Positions 45,242 to 53,139 of a DNA stretch of 53,451 nucleotides are shown here, in pieces. Each line of letters opens with the position of its first letter. Positions within the stretch are counted from its first letter, which is position 1. The translations under genes were made by a program, and so were the position numbers. The stretch comes from Gemmataceae bacterium. Lineage in GTDB: Bacteria; Planctomycetota; Planctomycetia; Gemmatales; Gemmataceae. Below the pieces are notes generated by a model. The model was given only the letters and a program-made list of their open reading frames with translations, was not told the DNA's origin and searched no databases. The stretch lies in assembly GCA_003136315.1 (NCBI GenBank), contig PLDW01000112.1:1-53451 (forward strand), written 5' to 3'.

Positions 45242-45568
45242 TCAGGTCTCAAGCTGGTCTGCCCGTGCATCGGCGAGGAACGCTTTGACGGCTGAGGTCA
45301 GTTTTTCCCTAAGAGTCGTCGCCCCCCGGGCAGTATTCTCGTACTTGATGCAATTAAGGTTCCGCAGGTACAAAGGGAGTTCGTCCTGGTTCCGAACCAG
45401 AAGAATCGGACTGCGGTGGAGTCCGTAGCACAATCCAAGCGAGAAAATAATATTCTGATCATTATGAGATAAATCAGCGACGACCACCTCACTACTGAGG
45501 ATTTGCTGCCACACCTGGTTTAGGATAAAACCTGTCTTATAAATATATTTGTCTTCGTCACATGAATG
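45242..45568 (-). pseudogene. frameshifted C-terminal half of the ClpC-fused TIR-like domain
   Basis: This frame overlaps the end of the ClpC-like gene and continues its homology in another frame. It reads YIYKTGFILNQVWQQILSSE, then VVVADLSHNDQNIIFSLGLC. This fits the second half of TIR/nucleoside deoxyribosyltransferase-like domains (usual ADLTGRNPNVFYELGLAHA), and its start would complete EFDGIFEDYIRPAM in the ClpC frame. A single-base shift near 45550 would join the two. The usual catalytic Glu in YELG is replaced by Ser (FSLG), so even if repaired it would probably be inactive. No separate start gives a full domain. Confidence 0.75.
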
Positions 45569-47280
45569 TTATTGGCTGTCATCGCGGGTCGGATGTAGTC
45601 CTCGAAAATTCCGTCGAACTCGGGGGTGGGGGGGAGCAAGACGAACCCGGTCCCCGGCTGGATCTGGACTTCGCCGCGCTGGAGAACCGACTCGGCCTGT
45701 TTCCGCTCATACGCAGAAACCCCATGAGTCACGAGAGGCTTGACTGGTAACACCGAGGTGTCACGGTTCCTGACAGCTTCTCGAGCAAATCCGGTCAAAT
45801 AGCTAACGATTTCAACCACCGTCTCTTCGTTAACAACACCCTCTATCGCGTCTGCCTTGTTCCGCCACTCCTTGATGGTCAGTTCCTTCTTCTTGCAGAG
45901 TTTTTCGGCCTGGTCGCGAAGGTGAACGGCCTTCTCGAGATCCTGCTCCATCACCGCCGCTTCCTTCTCTTGGTTGAGCTTCTCGATCTGCTCATCCAGT
46001 TCCTTCAGATCCGGCGGCCGGTTCATGGTCCTCAACCGTTCCCGGGCACCGGCCTCGTCGATCACATCAATTGCCTTACGGGGCAAGACCCGCTCTGGCA
46101 TGAAGACGCAGGTCAACTCGACCGCAGTATGGATCGCTCCATCGGTTATTCGTACCCGATGGTGAGCTTCGTATCGGTGACGACATCCCATGAGAATAAC
46201 CTCGGCCTCTGAACGGGAGGGCGGGCTGACGAATACCTCATGGAACTGATCGGCCAGAGCCGCGTCTTTCACGATGTGCCTGCGGTAGTCGGCGGGGGTG
46301 GTCGCCCCAATACATTGGATCTCGCCGCTGGCAAGCGCTGGCCTCAATAGGTTGCTCGCGTCGAAACCACCATCTACGCCGCTGGCGCTCATGAATGTGT
46401 GGAGATCGTCGATAAAGAGGATGGTGGTGCTGACTTCGCGCAACTCCTGGATCACTGCCTTGACACGCTTCTTAATCCCTTCGGGAGAATCCATCCCGGC
46501 TACGATCTTTTCGAGGTCTAAGGCGACGATCCGCTTTTCCCGGAATAATTTGGGTTTGTTCTCATCGACGACGAGCTGCGCGAGCCCCTCGACTATCGCA
46601 GTTTTGCCGACCCCTACCTCGCCGAGCAATACGGAGTTCTTTTTCTGTCTGCGCGACAGAATCAGGAAGAGTCGCTCAATTTCAGTCGCTCGACCTATGA
46701 CCGGGTTGAGCTTGCCTTGCCGGGCCAACTCGGTTAGGTCGCGGCCGAAGCTATCGAGCACTGGAGTATTCTTTCCGGTGGAACTGGGCGATGGTTTGGG
46801 AGCGCTCGCGCCGCCGGGTTCGCTTTCTGTCGGCATGTTGTGCCCCAACAGGTTCAGGACTTCCTCGCAGACACCCTCGAGTTTTAGCCCCAGGTTCATC
46901 AGAACCTGCGCAGCGACCCCCTTCTGTTCCCGGAGCAGCCCCAGGAGCAGGTGTTCGGTGCCGACATAGTTGTGGTTGAGGTTACGCGCTTCCTCGACCG
47001 AGTATTCGATGACTTTCTTGACTCGCGCGGTGTACGGGAGTTGGGCCATCACGACCTGCTCCCCGCCAGGTCCGTGCTGGACAAGCTTCTCTATCTCCAG
47101 GCGGATCTTCCGCAGATCGATGCCCAGGTTCTGTAAGACTTTGGTGGCGACCCCCGAGCCCTCCTGGACGAGGCCGAGCAAGATGTGCTCAGTCCCGACA
47201 TATTCGTGGTTGAACTGCCGGGCCTCTTGGACGGCGAGTTGCATCACCTTTCTGGCCCTGTCGGTGAAGCGTTCATACAT
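45520..47280 (-). CDS. D2-less ClpC-like ATPase with start of a fused TIR-like domain
   Basis: A 586-residue protein. Two Clp-N repeats (1-146), a Pro/Ser linker, a D1 AAA+ domain (about 175-415), a UVR-type M domain (about 425-465), then TGFVLLPPTPEFDGIFEDYI (544-563) like the start of a TIR/deoxyribosyltransferase-like domain instead of D2. D1 keeps Walker A (GEVGVGKT, 220-227), but Walker B ends DD (291-292) not DE. The pore-loop KYRG region reads GMDSPEG (262-268), and the ERRF Arg finger reads ADQF (343-346). It starts 8 nt inside the previous gene's end. It is therefore probably not a threading unfoldase; a nucleotide-dependent scaffold is more likely. Confidence 0.85.
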   Translation of the reverse strand: MYERFTDRARKVMQLAVQEARQFNHEYVGTEHILLGLVQEGSGVATKVLQNLGIDLRKIRLEIEKLVQHGPGGEQVVMAQLPYTARVKKVIEYSVEEARNLNHNYVGTEHLLLGLLREQKGVAAQVLMNLGLKLEGVCEEVLNLLGHNMPTESEPGGASAPKPSPSSTGKNTPVLDSFGRDLTELARQGKLNPVIGRATEIERLFLILSRRQKKNSVLLGEVGVGKTAIVEGLAQLVVDENKPKLFREKRIVALDLEKIVAGMDSPEGIKKRVKAVIQELREVSTTILFIDDLHTFMSASGVDGGFDASNLLRPALASGEIQCIGATTPADYRRHIVKDAALADQFHEVFVSPPSRSEAEVILMGCRHRYEAHHRVRITDGAIHTAVELTCVFMPERVLPRKAIDVIDEAGARERLRTMNRPPDLKELDEQIEKLNQEKEAAVMEQDLEKAVHLRDQAEKLCKKKELTIKEWRNKADAIEGVVNEETVVEIVSYLTGFAREAVRNRDTSVLPVKPLVTHGVSAYERKQAESVLQRGEVQIQPGTGFVLLPPTPEFDGIFEDYIRPAMTANNIHVTKTNIFIRQVLS

Positions 47281-47677
47281 GATTGGGTCTCTCCAACTCG
47301 TTGAGAACTCGGGCCAGATTCTGGCGGAGGGCCTTGGCCCCCCCGATCGTGTCCGCGTACTCGATCACTCGCCGCCCGATCAGGTCCACCGGAACATCCG
47401 CGGCGTTCTGGGTGAGTAGAACGGCCGGCTTCCCGAGGGCGTGGGCGAACCCGAGTTCGTAGAACACATTCGCGTTTCGCCCGGTCAGGTCGGCGATGAT
47501 GTAGTCGGCCCCGCGAATCAGGTCACACACGCTGGAAATGATCGTTCCCGGTCGGAACAGGTCATCCGCCCGGATGCACTCGTCGCCCTCTCCCACAACT
47601 GCTGTTCGGATGACATCCGTCCAAAGAGCCGAGAACTCTGGGGCGAACGGCATAACGACGAAGCAGCGACGGGCCAT
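47273..47677 (-). CDS. TIR/nucleoside deoxyribosyltransferase-like protein
   Basis: A 134-residue protein with CFVVMPFAPEF at the N-terminus, RADDLFRPGTIISSVCDLI in the middle and ADYIIADLTGRNANVFYELG near 57-75. This is the pattern of the deoxyribosyltransferase/TIR-like superfamily, in which the Glu of YELG (Glu74) is catalytic in cleavage of N-glycosidic bonds. GFAHALGKPAVLLTQ follows. Members act as NADases or nucleotide hydrolases in some defence systems. The ClpC-like gene starts 8 nt inside its end, so the two are translationally coupled. The enzymatic target is inferred. Confidence 0.8.
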   Translation of the reverse strand: MARRCFVVMPFAPEFSALWTDVIRTAVVGEGDECIRADDLFRPGTIISSVCDLIRGADYIIADLTGRNANVFYELGFAHALGKPAVLLTQNAADVPVDLIGRRVIEYADTIGGAKALRQNLARVLNELERPNHV

Positions 47678-47910
47678 TGGACGGGAACCGTTTGGGAATC
47701 AACTTGACCTCGCGGAACAATATGGAAGTATACCAGATGTCTGGGTCAAGAGGAAATACCCGAGGCGGGTAAAAGACTTGGTTGGGGTCAATTGGCTCAG
47801 CAGCACCCGTTTCGACAGAATCTCGACGTTCGGCTGAGTTTCGCCATCCCTTATTCAGATCGGAGCGATGACGGCAGCCAGCAGACCATCAGGTCTCCCC
47901 GTTATCGGAT

Positions 47911-48432
47911 TCACTTTGTGTTATACCCCAACAGGTTCAAGACTTCCTCGCGGACGCCTTCGAGTGTGAGCCCAAGGTTCACGAGAACCTGGGCGGCAAC
48001 CCCCTCCTGTATCCGGAGCAGGCCAAGAAGCAGGTGCTCGGTGCCGATGTAGTTGTGACCGAGATTGCGGCTCTCCTCAACCGAGTACTCGAGCACCTTC
48101 TCGGCCCAGGCGGTGAGCGGCAGTCGCTCCAATCTCTGTTGACGCCAACTCTCAAGCACGATCGCTTTCAACCTCCCCCAGACCCCCTGCGGCGGCCGAT
48201 CCATTGTCGGCTTCCCGCCAGGTTCGTGTGGGTGGATCTTCTCGACTTCCAACTGAATTTTCAACAGGTCGATATTCAAATACTTGAGGACATTCGCAGC
48301 GACCCCCGAGCCCTCCTTGACGAGACCAAGGAGGATGTGTTCGGTGTCAAAGCACTCGTGGTTGCATCGGTGAGCCTCCCAGTTGGCGAGTTGCATCACC
48401 TGACGGGCTCGGTCGGTGAACCGTTCGTACAT
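47911..48432 (-). CDS. Clp-N-only protein (ClpC N-domain repeats)
   Basis: A 173-residue protein consisting of two Clp-N-type repeats (MYERFTDRARQVMQLA, then EHILLGLVKEGSGVAANVL; repeat 2: LGHNYIGTEHLLLGLLRIQE) and no ATPase. It starts like the ClpC-like gene (MYERFTDRAR) and ends where the ClpC N-domains end (EEVLNLLGYN). It could be a truncated copy or an adaptor that binds the same partners. It lies 233 nt upstream of the TIR-like gene on the same strand and starts 9 nt after the preceding stop, so it may belong to that transcription unit. Confidence 0.8.
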   Translation of the reverse strand: MYERFTDRARQVMQLANWEAHRCNHECFDTEHILLGLVKEGSGVAANVLKYLNIDLLKIQLEVEKIHPHEPGGKPTMDRPPQGVWGRLKAIVLESWRQQRLERLPLTAWAEKVLEYSVEESRNLGHNYIGTEHLLLGLLRIQEGVAAQVLVNLGLTLEGVREEVLNLLGYNTK

Positions 48433-48441
48433 AAACCGCCC

Positions 48442-50574
48442 TCACTTCACCAATTCGTTGAGCGTGTAGTACGCTTCGTCGTGGAGGAGTGGCTCGCCGT
48501 CCGGGGTTTTCGCGCTGTCCAAGCGGATCTCGTAGACCCGACCCTTCCGTAAGCCCGGGACGGTCAGCGACAGTGTCTTTCCGTCGTCCGAGAGGGTCGA
48601 TTCCGTGATCTTCTCGGCCCGTCGGTCGGTCTCCGGGCCGCCGTAGTTACTGTTGTAAATGTAGGTGTACGAACTCACCGACGCCCCTCCTTTCACACCC
48701 GCCACCTTTGGATCAACTGGCTTGGTGAAGATCAGATCGAATCCATCCGCGGTCAGTGTGATGTGGTGGATTTCAAACGGGACGGTTCCGGTGTAGACCA
48801 ACCGCTGGACTCCGTAGGGCTTCCCTCCGAGCGACCCCCAGCCCCGGTTCGTTTGCCCTGCGAAGAGGCTGCCGTCCGGAGCGAAAGCGAGTCGGTTCAC
48901 CCCACATTGAAGTCCGCTACGGAATGGGAAACACGCCCCCTGATACACCCCGTTCACTTTCTCCATCGCCACCCGCATCACCGTCGATTTGGTCTGATCG
49001 CCAACAAAACACTGGCCCGTGAATGGGCCGAATTTCCCGCCGGTCGTGTCCCAGACCGGTTCGCTCACCGACTGTCCCATTCTCCCATACGGGAACCAGA
49101 TGCACGGCGGATCGAGGTCTGGGAACCCGGATGGCGCACCGGCCCCTGGTCCTTTCTGCCCATCGTAGAGCATCCCGCTCACCACCTTCTCCGGCACCTT
49201 CCCCGCGAACGGAGAATCTTTCAACCATCGCAGCCCGGCCTGGTGGCCGTAGAACTTGCCCCTCTTGAGATGGTTGAGTTTGTTCGTTGCCACCCACTCG
49301 CCCTGGTTGTCTGCGTAGAACAGCTCCCCAGACGGGTCGAACGCAATTCCATTCGGCGACCGCAAGCCATACGCCCACGGCTCCATTGTCCCATCCGGCG
49401 AGATCTTCACACACCACCCCCGCCACGCGGCCTTCGCCTGGTGCCCGCCACTAAACCCGACATTCAGGGTGACGTAGAAGTTCCCCTCCTTGTCGCGGGC
49501 CGGGCCGAACGCGAATTCGTGGTAGTCGCCCGATACCCCCCACTTGTCGCATACGGTCAGATATTCGTCCGCCACACCGTCCCCGTTTCGGTCGACCACT
49601 TTCGTCAATTCCGGTCGCTGGGCCACGTAAACCGTGTTGTTGTCCAGGACCGACAGCCCCAACGCTTCATGCAGCCCGGTAGCGAACCGGGTGAAGGTGA
49701 TGTCCGCGGGATTCTCGGCCGTTGGGTTGTGAATGAGCCAGATTTCGCCGCGACGGGTACAGGCGAGTAACTTCCCATCGGGCCGGAAGGCCAGCCCCCC
49801 CACCTCCAACACACAGTCGGCGGGTTGGGCCAAAGTGACCATCCGGTAGAAATTGCTCTCGGCCGAAGCGGCGACGATCAACATCTTGGGGATCGCCGGT
49901 GGGGGAAAATCGCTGTCGGCCCGCTTGCGAATCGCCTCCGGGATGATGTCAGGAAGTTCCGGGTTGACGTAAACCTCCCAATCGAAGGTATATTGACAAA
50001 TTTTGATGAGCAACTGATTCTTCCCAGGTATGACATCCAGCATCACGCGATCCTGGTCTGGGGCGGCTGGTCGCTCGTAGGGCTCGTGCAACACCCGTTT
50101 ACCGTTGAAGAAGACAGAACAGGTGTCGTCACTCCCGAGGAAAAGCGGGAGACGATACTTCCGGCTGGCTTCAAACTCGTGGTACAGGTAGACTGCGGAG
50201 TTCGTCTCATCTCCGGGAAAAAGTTTCGCCAGATTCACCATCTTCCCCACAGGGAAGTTCTTGAATACTTTCCAGCCAATCGTCTTTCCCAACTTGCCGG
50301 TGTACGTATCCTTGAGGTTGACTTTTTTCTCCGGCGGGTAGGCGGTGTCGAACGCCTGTCGTTTGGAATTGTCGAACGGGCCAGCGTAGTACCACGGCCC
50401 GGTCAGATCGGGGAGGTGGTGGGATTCAAGGATGGCGCGGACCGTTTCGCTGCGGGTCGACTTCTTGACATACTCGCCTTTCGGGTCGGCTTTCGGCTGC
50501 CGTGTGGAGGAAAGGGCGACGGTCGCGATCAGGCCAATGAGAGTGAGGACGATGAGTGATCGGGGGCGGATCAT
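48442..50574 (-). CDS. secreted beta-propeller dehydrogenase-like protein
   Basis: A 710-residue exported protein. The signal peptide (about 1-22) is followed by a PA14/GLEYA-like or galactose-binding-type beta domain (about 50-210; FFNGKRVLHEPYERP). A six-blade propeller (about 245-590) of the glucose/sorbosone dehydrogenase/NHL-like type follows: AFRPDGKLLACTRRGEIWLI, ALGLSVLDNNTVYVAQRPEL, and GLRSPNGIAFDPSGELFYAD. There is no CxxCH, so it carries no haem. A C-terminal Ig-like domain closes the chain. The substrate is probably a sugar or polymer; PQQ dependence is not shown. It ends 9 nt before the Clp-N-only gene on the same strand. Confidence 0.82.
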   Translation of the reverse strand: MIRPRSLIVLTLIGLIATVALSSTRQPKADPKGEYVKKSTRSETVRAILESHHLPDLTGPWYYAGPFDNSKRQAFDTAYPPEKKVNLKDTYTGKLGKTIGWKVFKNFPVGKMVNLAKLFPGDETNSAVYLYHEFEASRKYRLPLFLGSDDTCSVFFNGKRVLHEPYERPAAPDQDRVMLDVIPGKNQLLIKICQYTFDWEVYVNPELPDIIPEAIRKRADSDFPPPAIPKMLIVAASAESNFYRMVTLAQPADCVLEVGGLAFRPDGKLLACTRRGEIWLIHNPTAENPADITFTRFATGLHEALGLSVLDNNTVYVAQRPELTKVVDRNGDGVADEYLTVCDKWGVSGDYHEFAFGPARDKEGNFYVTLNVGFSGGHQAKAAWRGWCVKISPDGTMEPWAYGLRSPNGIAFDPSGELFYADNQGEWVATNKLNHLKRGKFYGHQAGLRWLKDSPFAGKVPEKVVSGMLYDGQKGPGAGAPSGFPDLDPPCIWFPYGRMGQSVSEPVWDTTGGKFGPFTGQCFVGDQTKSTVMRVAMEKVNGVYQGACFPFRSGLQCGVNRLAFAPDGSLFAGQTNRGWGSLGGKPYGVQRLVYTGTVPFEIHHITLTADGFDLIFTKPVDPKVAGVKGGASVSSYTYIYNSNYGGPETDRRAEKITESTLSDDGKTLSLTVPGLRKGRVYEIRLDSAKTPDGEPLLHDEAYYTLNELVK

Positions 50575-50784
50575 TGCAGCTCCAGAGGCGGCAGGAAGAA
50601 ACAGGTGCGGGCGGGCAGGAGGGTGAATCCGTGAGAGTGAGCCTGGGAGAATCAGTTTACGCCATCAGAACGCCCTCCACAACCGCGAGAACTCGGCTGC
50701 GAACAGGGCGTTACCCTCCGAAGCCAGGGCATTCCCACACTGACCGCTTTGCAGGCGGCGGGAAAACAATCGACCAGCGGGATC

Positions 50785-50848
50785 GGGTGCCAGCGGCTAG
50801 TCCGCCCGTGAAGGCGTTGCACAGGCGGACTAGCCGCCCGTGGCACCC
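50785..50848. repeat. composite inverted repeat in the 423-nt divergent gap
   Basis: GCGGCTAGTCCGCC (50793-50806) pairs with GGCGGACTAGCCGC (50824-50837). Outside it, GGGTGCCA (50785-50792) pairs with TGGCACCC (50841-50848). GGGATCGGGTGCCA (50779-50792) recurs at 51863-51876, so the same repeat flanks the PhyH gene. No gene is seen in 50575-50997. Confidence 0.8.
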
Positions 50849-50997
50849 ACAAGCGTGGTCGGTCATTTCCCGCCGTCTCCTTGACATCCGTTCAAGTTCC
50901 GTGGGCGGGGTTTCGGCGCGGTGTTGTCCCATCGTAGACTGGCCCCGCACGAACTATAATGCCTGTGGCTTGATGATCACCCGCTCGGAATCCCTCC

Positions 50998-51834
50998 ATG
51001 ACCCCTCCCACCACCTTTCGGGCCGTTCCAGGACAGGACGAACTGGCCGCGATGAATCGCGACCTGTCATTCCACCCCCGCACGAACCCGAACCCGAAGG
51101 TTCTGACAGCCTCCCAGATCGACAGCTTCAACCGGGATGGCTATCTCATGCCGTTCCGGGTCTTCTCAGATGCCGAAATCGCCAACCTCCGCCACTACTT
51201 CGATGGGCTGCTCGCGCGATACACGGCCGAGGGGAAAGATAGTTACTCGATCAGTTCCGCCCATCTGCGACACGGCCGTGTGTGGGATGTGCTGACGAAT
51301 CCCCGGGTGGTCGGGATTGTCTCCGACTTGCTCGGCCCCAGTGTGATCGCGTGGGGGTCGCACTTCTTCTGCAAGATGCCTGGAGACGGCAAGACGGTGA
51401 GTTGGCACCAGGACGCGAGTTACTGGCCGCTCACGCCGTCGAAGGCGGTAACGGTCTGGCTGGCGGTCGATGATGCCGACCACGGGAATGCCTGCATGAG
51501 GTACATCCCGAAGACTCACACGCTCGGCCACCTGACCTGGCAACTGAGCGAGACGGACGAGAGCAATGTGCTGAACCAGACAATCCCGGGAGCCGAGCAA
51601 CTTGGCGACCCGGTTGATGTCGAACTGCGGGCCGGGGAAGCGTCGGTCCACTCCGACCTGCTGTTGCACGGGTCCGAGGCCAACTCCTCGTCCCGTCGGC
51701 GGTGCGGCCTCACGCTCCGGTATACATCAGGAGACGTGCGGGCCTACCTCGGCTGGGCCGAGAAGGGAGTGGTCGTTGCTGGCGACCCACCGCCGCACTG
51801 GGGAAACCGACCCCGCCCGGATGATGAGGCGTAA
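50998..51834 (+). CDS. PhyH-family Fe(II)/2-oxoglutarate dioxygenase
   Basis: A 278-residue phytanoyl-CoA dioxygenase-like enzyme. The 2-His-1-carboxylate triad can be read as H137 and D139 in WHQDASYW and H224 in LLLHGSEAN; R241 (LRYT) fits the 2-oxoglutarate-binding Arg. NRDGYLMPFRVFSDAEI near 45-61 is the usual N-terminal block. It hydroxylates or oxidises an unknown substrate. The ATG at 50998 opens the frame. Both flanks carry GGGATCGGGTGCCA repeats, so the region may have been mobilised. Confidence 0.88.
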   Translation: MTPPTTFRAVPGQDELAAMNRDLSFHPRTNPNPKVLTASQIDSFNRDGYLMPFRVFSDAEIANLRHYFDGLLARYTAEGKDSYSISSAHLRHGRVWDVLTNPRVVGIVSDLLGPSVIAWGSHFFCKMPGDGKTVSWHQDASYWPLTPSKAVTVWLAVDDADHGNACMRYIPKTHTLGHLTWQLSETDESNVLNQTIPGAEQLGDPVDVELRAGEASVHSDLLLHGSEANSSSRRRCGLTLRYTSGDVRAYLGWAEKGVVVAGDPPPHWGNRPRPDDEA

Positions 51835-51870
51835 GGCAGTTGGTGAGAGGAAATCTCCCAGTGGGATCGG

Positions 51871-52146
51871 GTGCCACGGGCAGTGATCGCTGCCCGACGG
51901 GCAGCCGAACTCAAGCCCGATCACAGGTTCGCCCACCTCTACCTGGGCCTGGCGCAGAAACACCTTGGTCAGAAGGCTGAAGCTCTCATCACCCTGCGTA
52001 CGTCTGCCCGTCTCAGCTTGGAGACGGCCGACCCGCACCATCACCTCGGCCGACTGCTGGGTGAGGACCGAAAACTCGAGGAGGCGGTTGCGGAACTGGA
52101 AACCGCGCGCGGCTCGCCAGTCCGTGCGACTCTCGCCCGAAAGTGA
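51871..52146 (+). pseudogene. remnant of a TPR protein
   Basis: The frame encodes about 1.5 TPR motifs (AAELKPDHRFAHLYLGLAQK, then ADPHHHLGRLLGEDRKLEEA) with no proper start. Its beginning lies in the repeat copy (GTGCCACGGGCAG) that also forms a local stem. It is probably the surviving 3' end of a longer TPR gene. Expression is doubtful. Confidence 0.65.
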
Positions 52147-52341
52147 CTCTGGAGCGGGTGCGAAAAGGCGATCCAGGGCAGGGAACCATGCCATAAATAT
52201 GAAAATACTGGGAGAGATTCTGAACTTGTCCTTGATCTCGTGCAGAGAGTGGGCGATAACTACTTTTAGTACCCGCGAAGCCACTTCCAGGACCAGTTCC
52301 TGGATGGGTGACAGTTCCCGTTACCAGATCGCTTGGTGGGC

Positions 52342-52412
52342 TTGGTGGAAATTCCACCAAAATAAATTGTTCCAGTGGATTATTGGGTAGTTGTTCGCTA
52401 CCCAATGGAACA
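52342..52412. other. two adjacent hairpins in a 449-nt gap
   Basis: TTGGTGGAA (52342-52350) and TTCCACCAA (52352-52360) form a perfect stem with one central base. TGTTCCA (52368-52374) and TTGGGTA (52383-52389) pair with TGGAACA (52406-52412) and TACCCAA (52399-52405) to give a bulged stem. CTGCCCAAAT repeats near 52435. I see no gene in 52147-52595. A structured RNA or operator is possible. Confidence 0.55.
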
Positions 52413-52595
52413 CTTATGTTTATTGTCTATCAGTCTGCCCAAATCTGCCCAAATCTGACTGACTGAACACCACCAAACCTCCGCCAGACGATATTCTCAC
52501 CTGCCTCTAACTCCTTATTTGGAGAACACCTGCGGAAACTCAGAATTCGGCTGAGTCACTCCCTCGAACGGACCGGAGCCTTCCTGAACACACGC

Positions 52596-53080
52596 ATGAT
52601 AAACCCACTCTCCTCCCATTGGCTCCTCCTCTGCCTCCCTTTGCTCCCTGGCCTGGCAGCCATGACCGACAGCGGCCGCGATACCGAGAAACCCGTGCCT
52701 GTCACGGGGAAGGTCACTCTCCACGGTGAGCCCTTGACGGCGGGAATCATCACTTTTGAGCCAGACGACTCGAAGGGGAACAACTCGTAGGCGTCGGCCG
52801 GAGGGATGGTGATGGGGACGGCAACTACAAGTTGTTCACGGGCGAGCAGCAGGGTGCAGCGATCGGGTGGTGTAAGGTCGGGGTGAGTCCGGTGGGAATA
52901 CTGATGGGTGGGATGGCGCCGCTGCCGGAATCTCGGAAGCTCACGGATCCGAACAAGAACGTCTCCCCAAGTGGTGGAGCGGTCCACAAGAAATACCAGA
53001 CCCCGACGACGTCGGGACTGAGTGTTGAGGTCGTCGAGAAGTCCAATGATTGGGCTTACGATCTCAAGGTAACGAAATGA
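52596..53080 (+). pseudogene. frameshifted lipoprotein-like (transthyretin/carboxypeptidase-regulatory-like) gene
   Basis: The first frame (52596-52790) has a signal-like start and PVTGKVTLHGEPLTAGIITFEPD, as in small planctomycete lipoproteins, then stops. The second frame (from about 52790 to 53080) continues with DGNYKLFTGEQQGAAIGW, then [20 protein letters not shown], the usual second half. The lipobox Cys is absent (LAAM). A frameshift near 52779-52800 and the lost lipobox suggest decay, although a sequencing error could explain the shift alone. It lies 59 nt upstream of a DUF1559 gene. Confidence 0.75.
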
Positions 53081-53139
53081 CTGGTTGGGGAAACCCTGCG
53101 TCATTTCTGGCTGATTTCTCTCCTCTATGGAGTCTCCTG

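Noticed and set aside
45520-45568. Programmed -1 frameshift to make the full ClpC-TIR fusion
   Set aside because: No slippery heptamer or downstream stem seen; a simple mutation or sequencing error is more likely, so it is listed as a frame break only.
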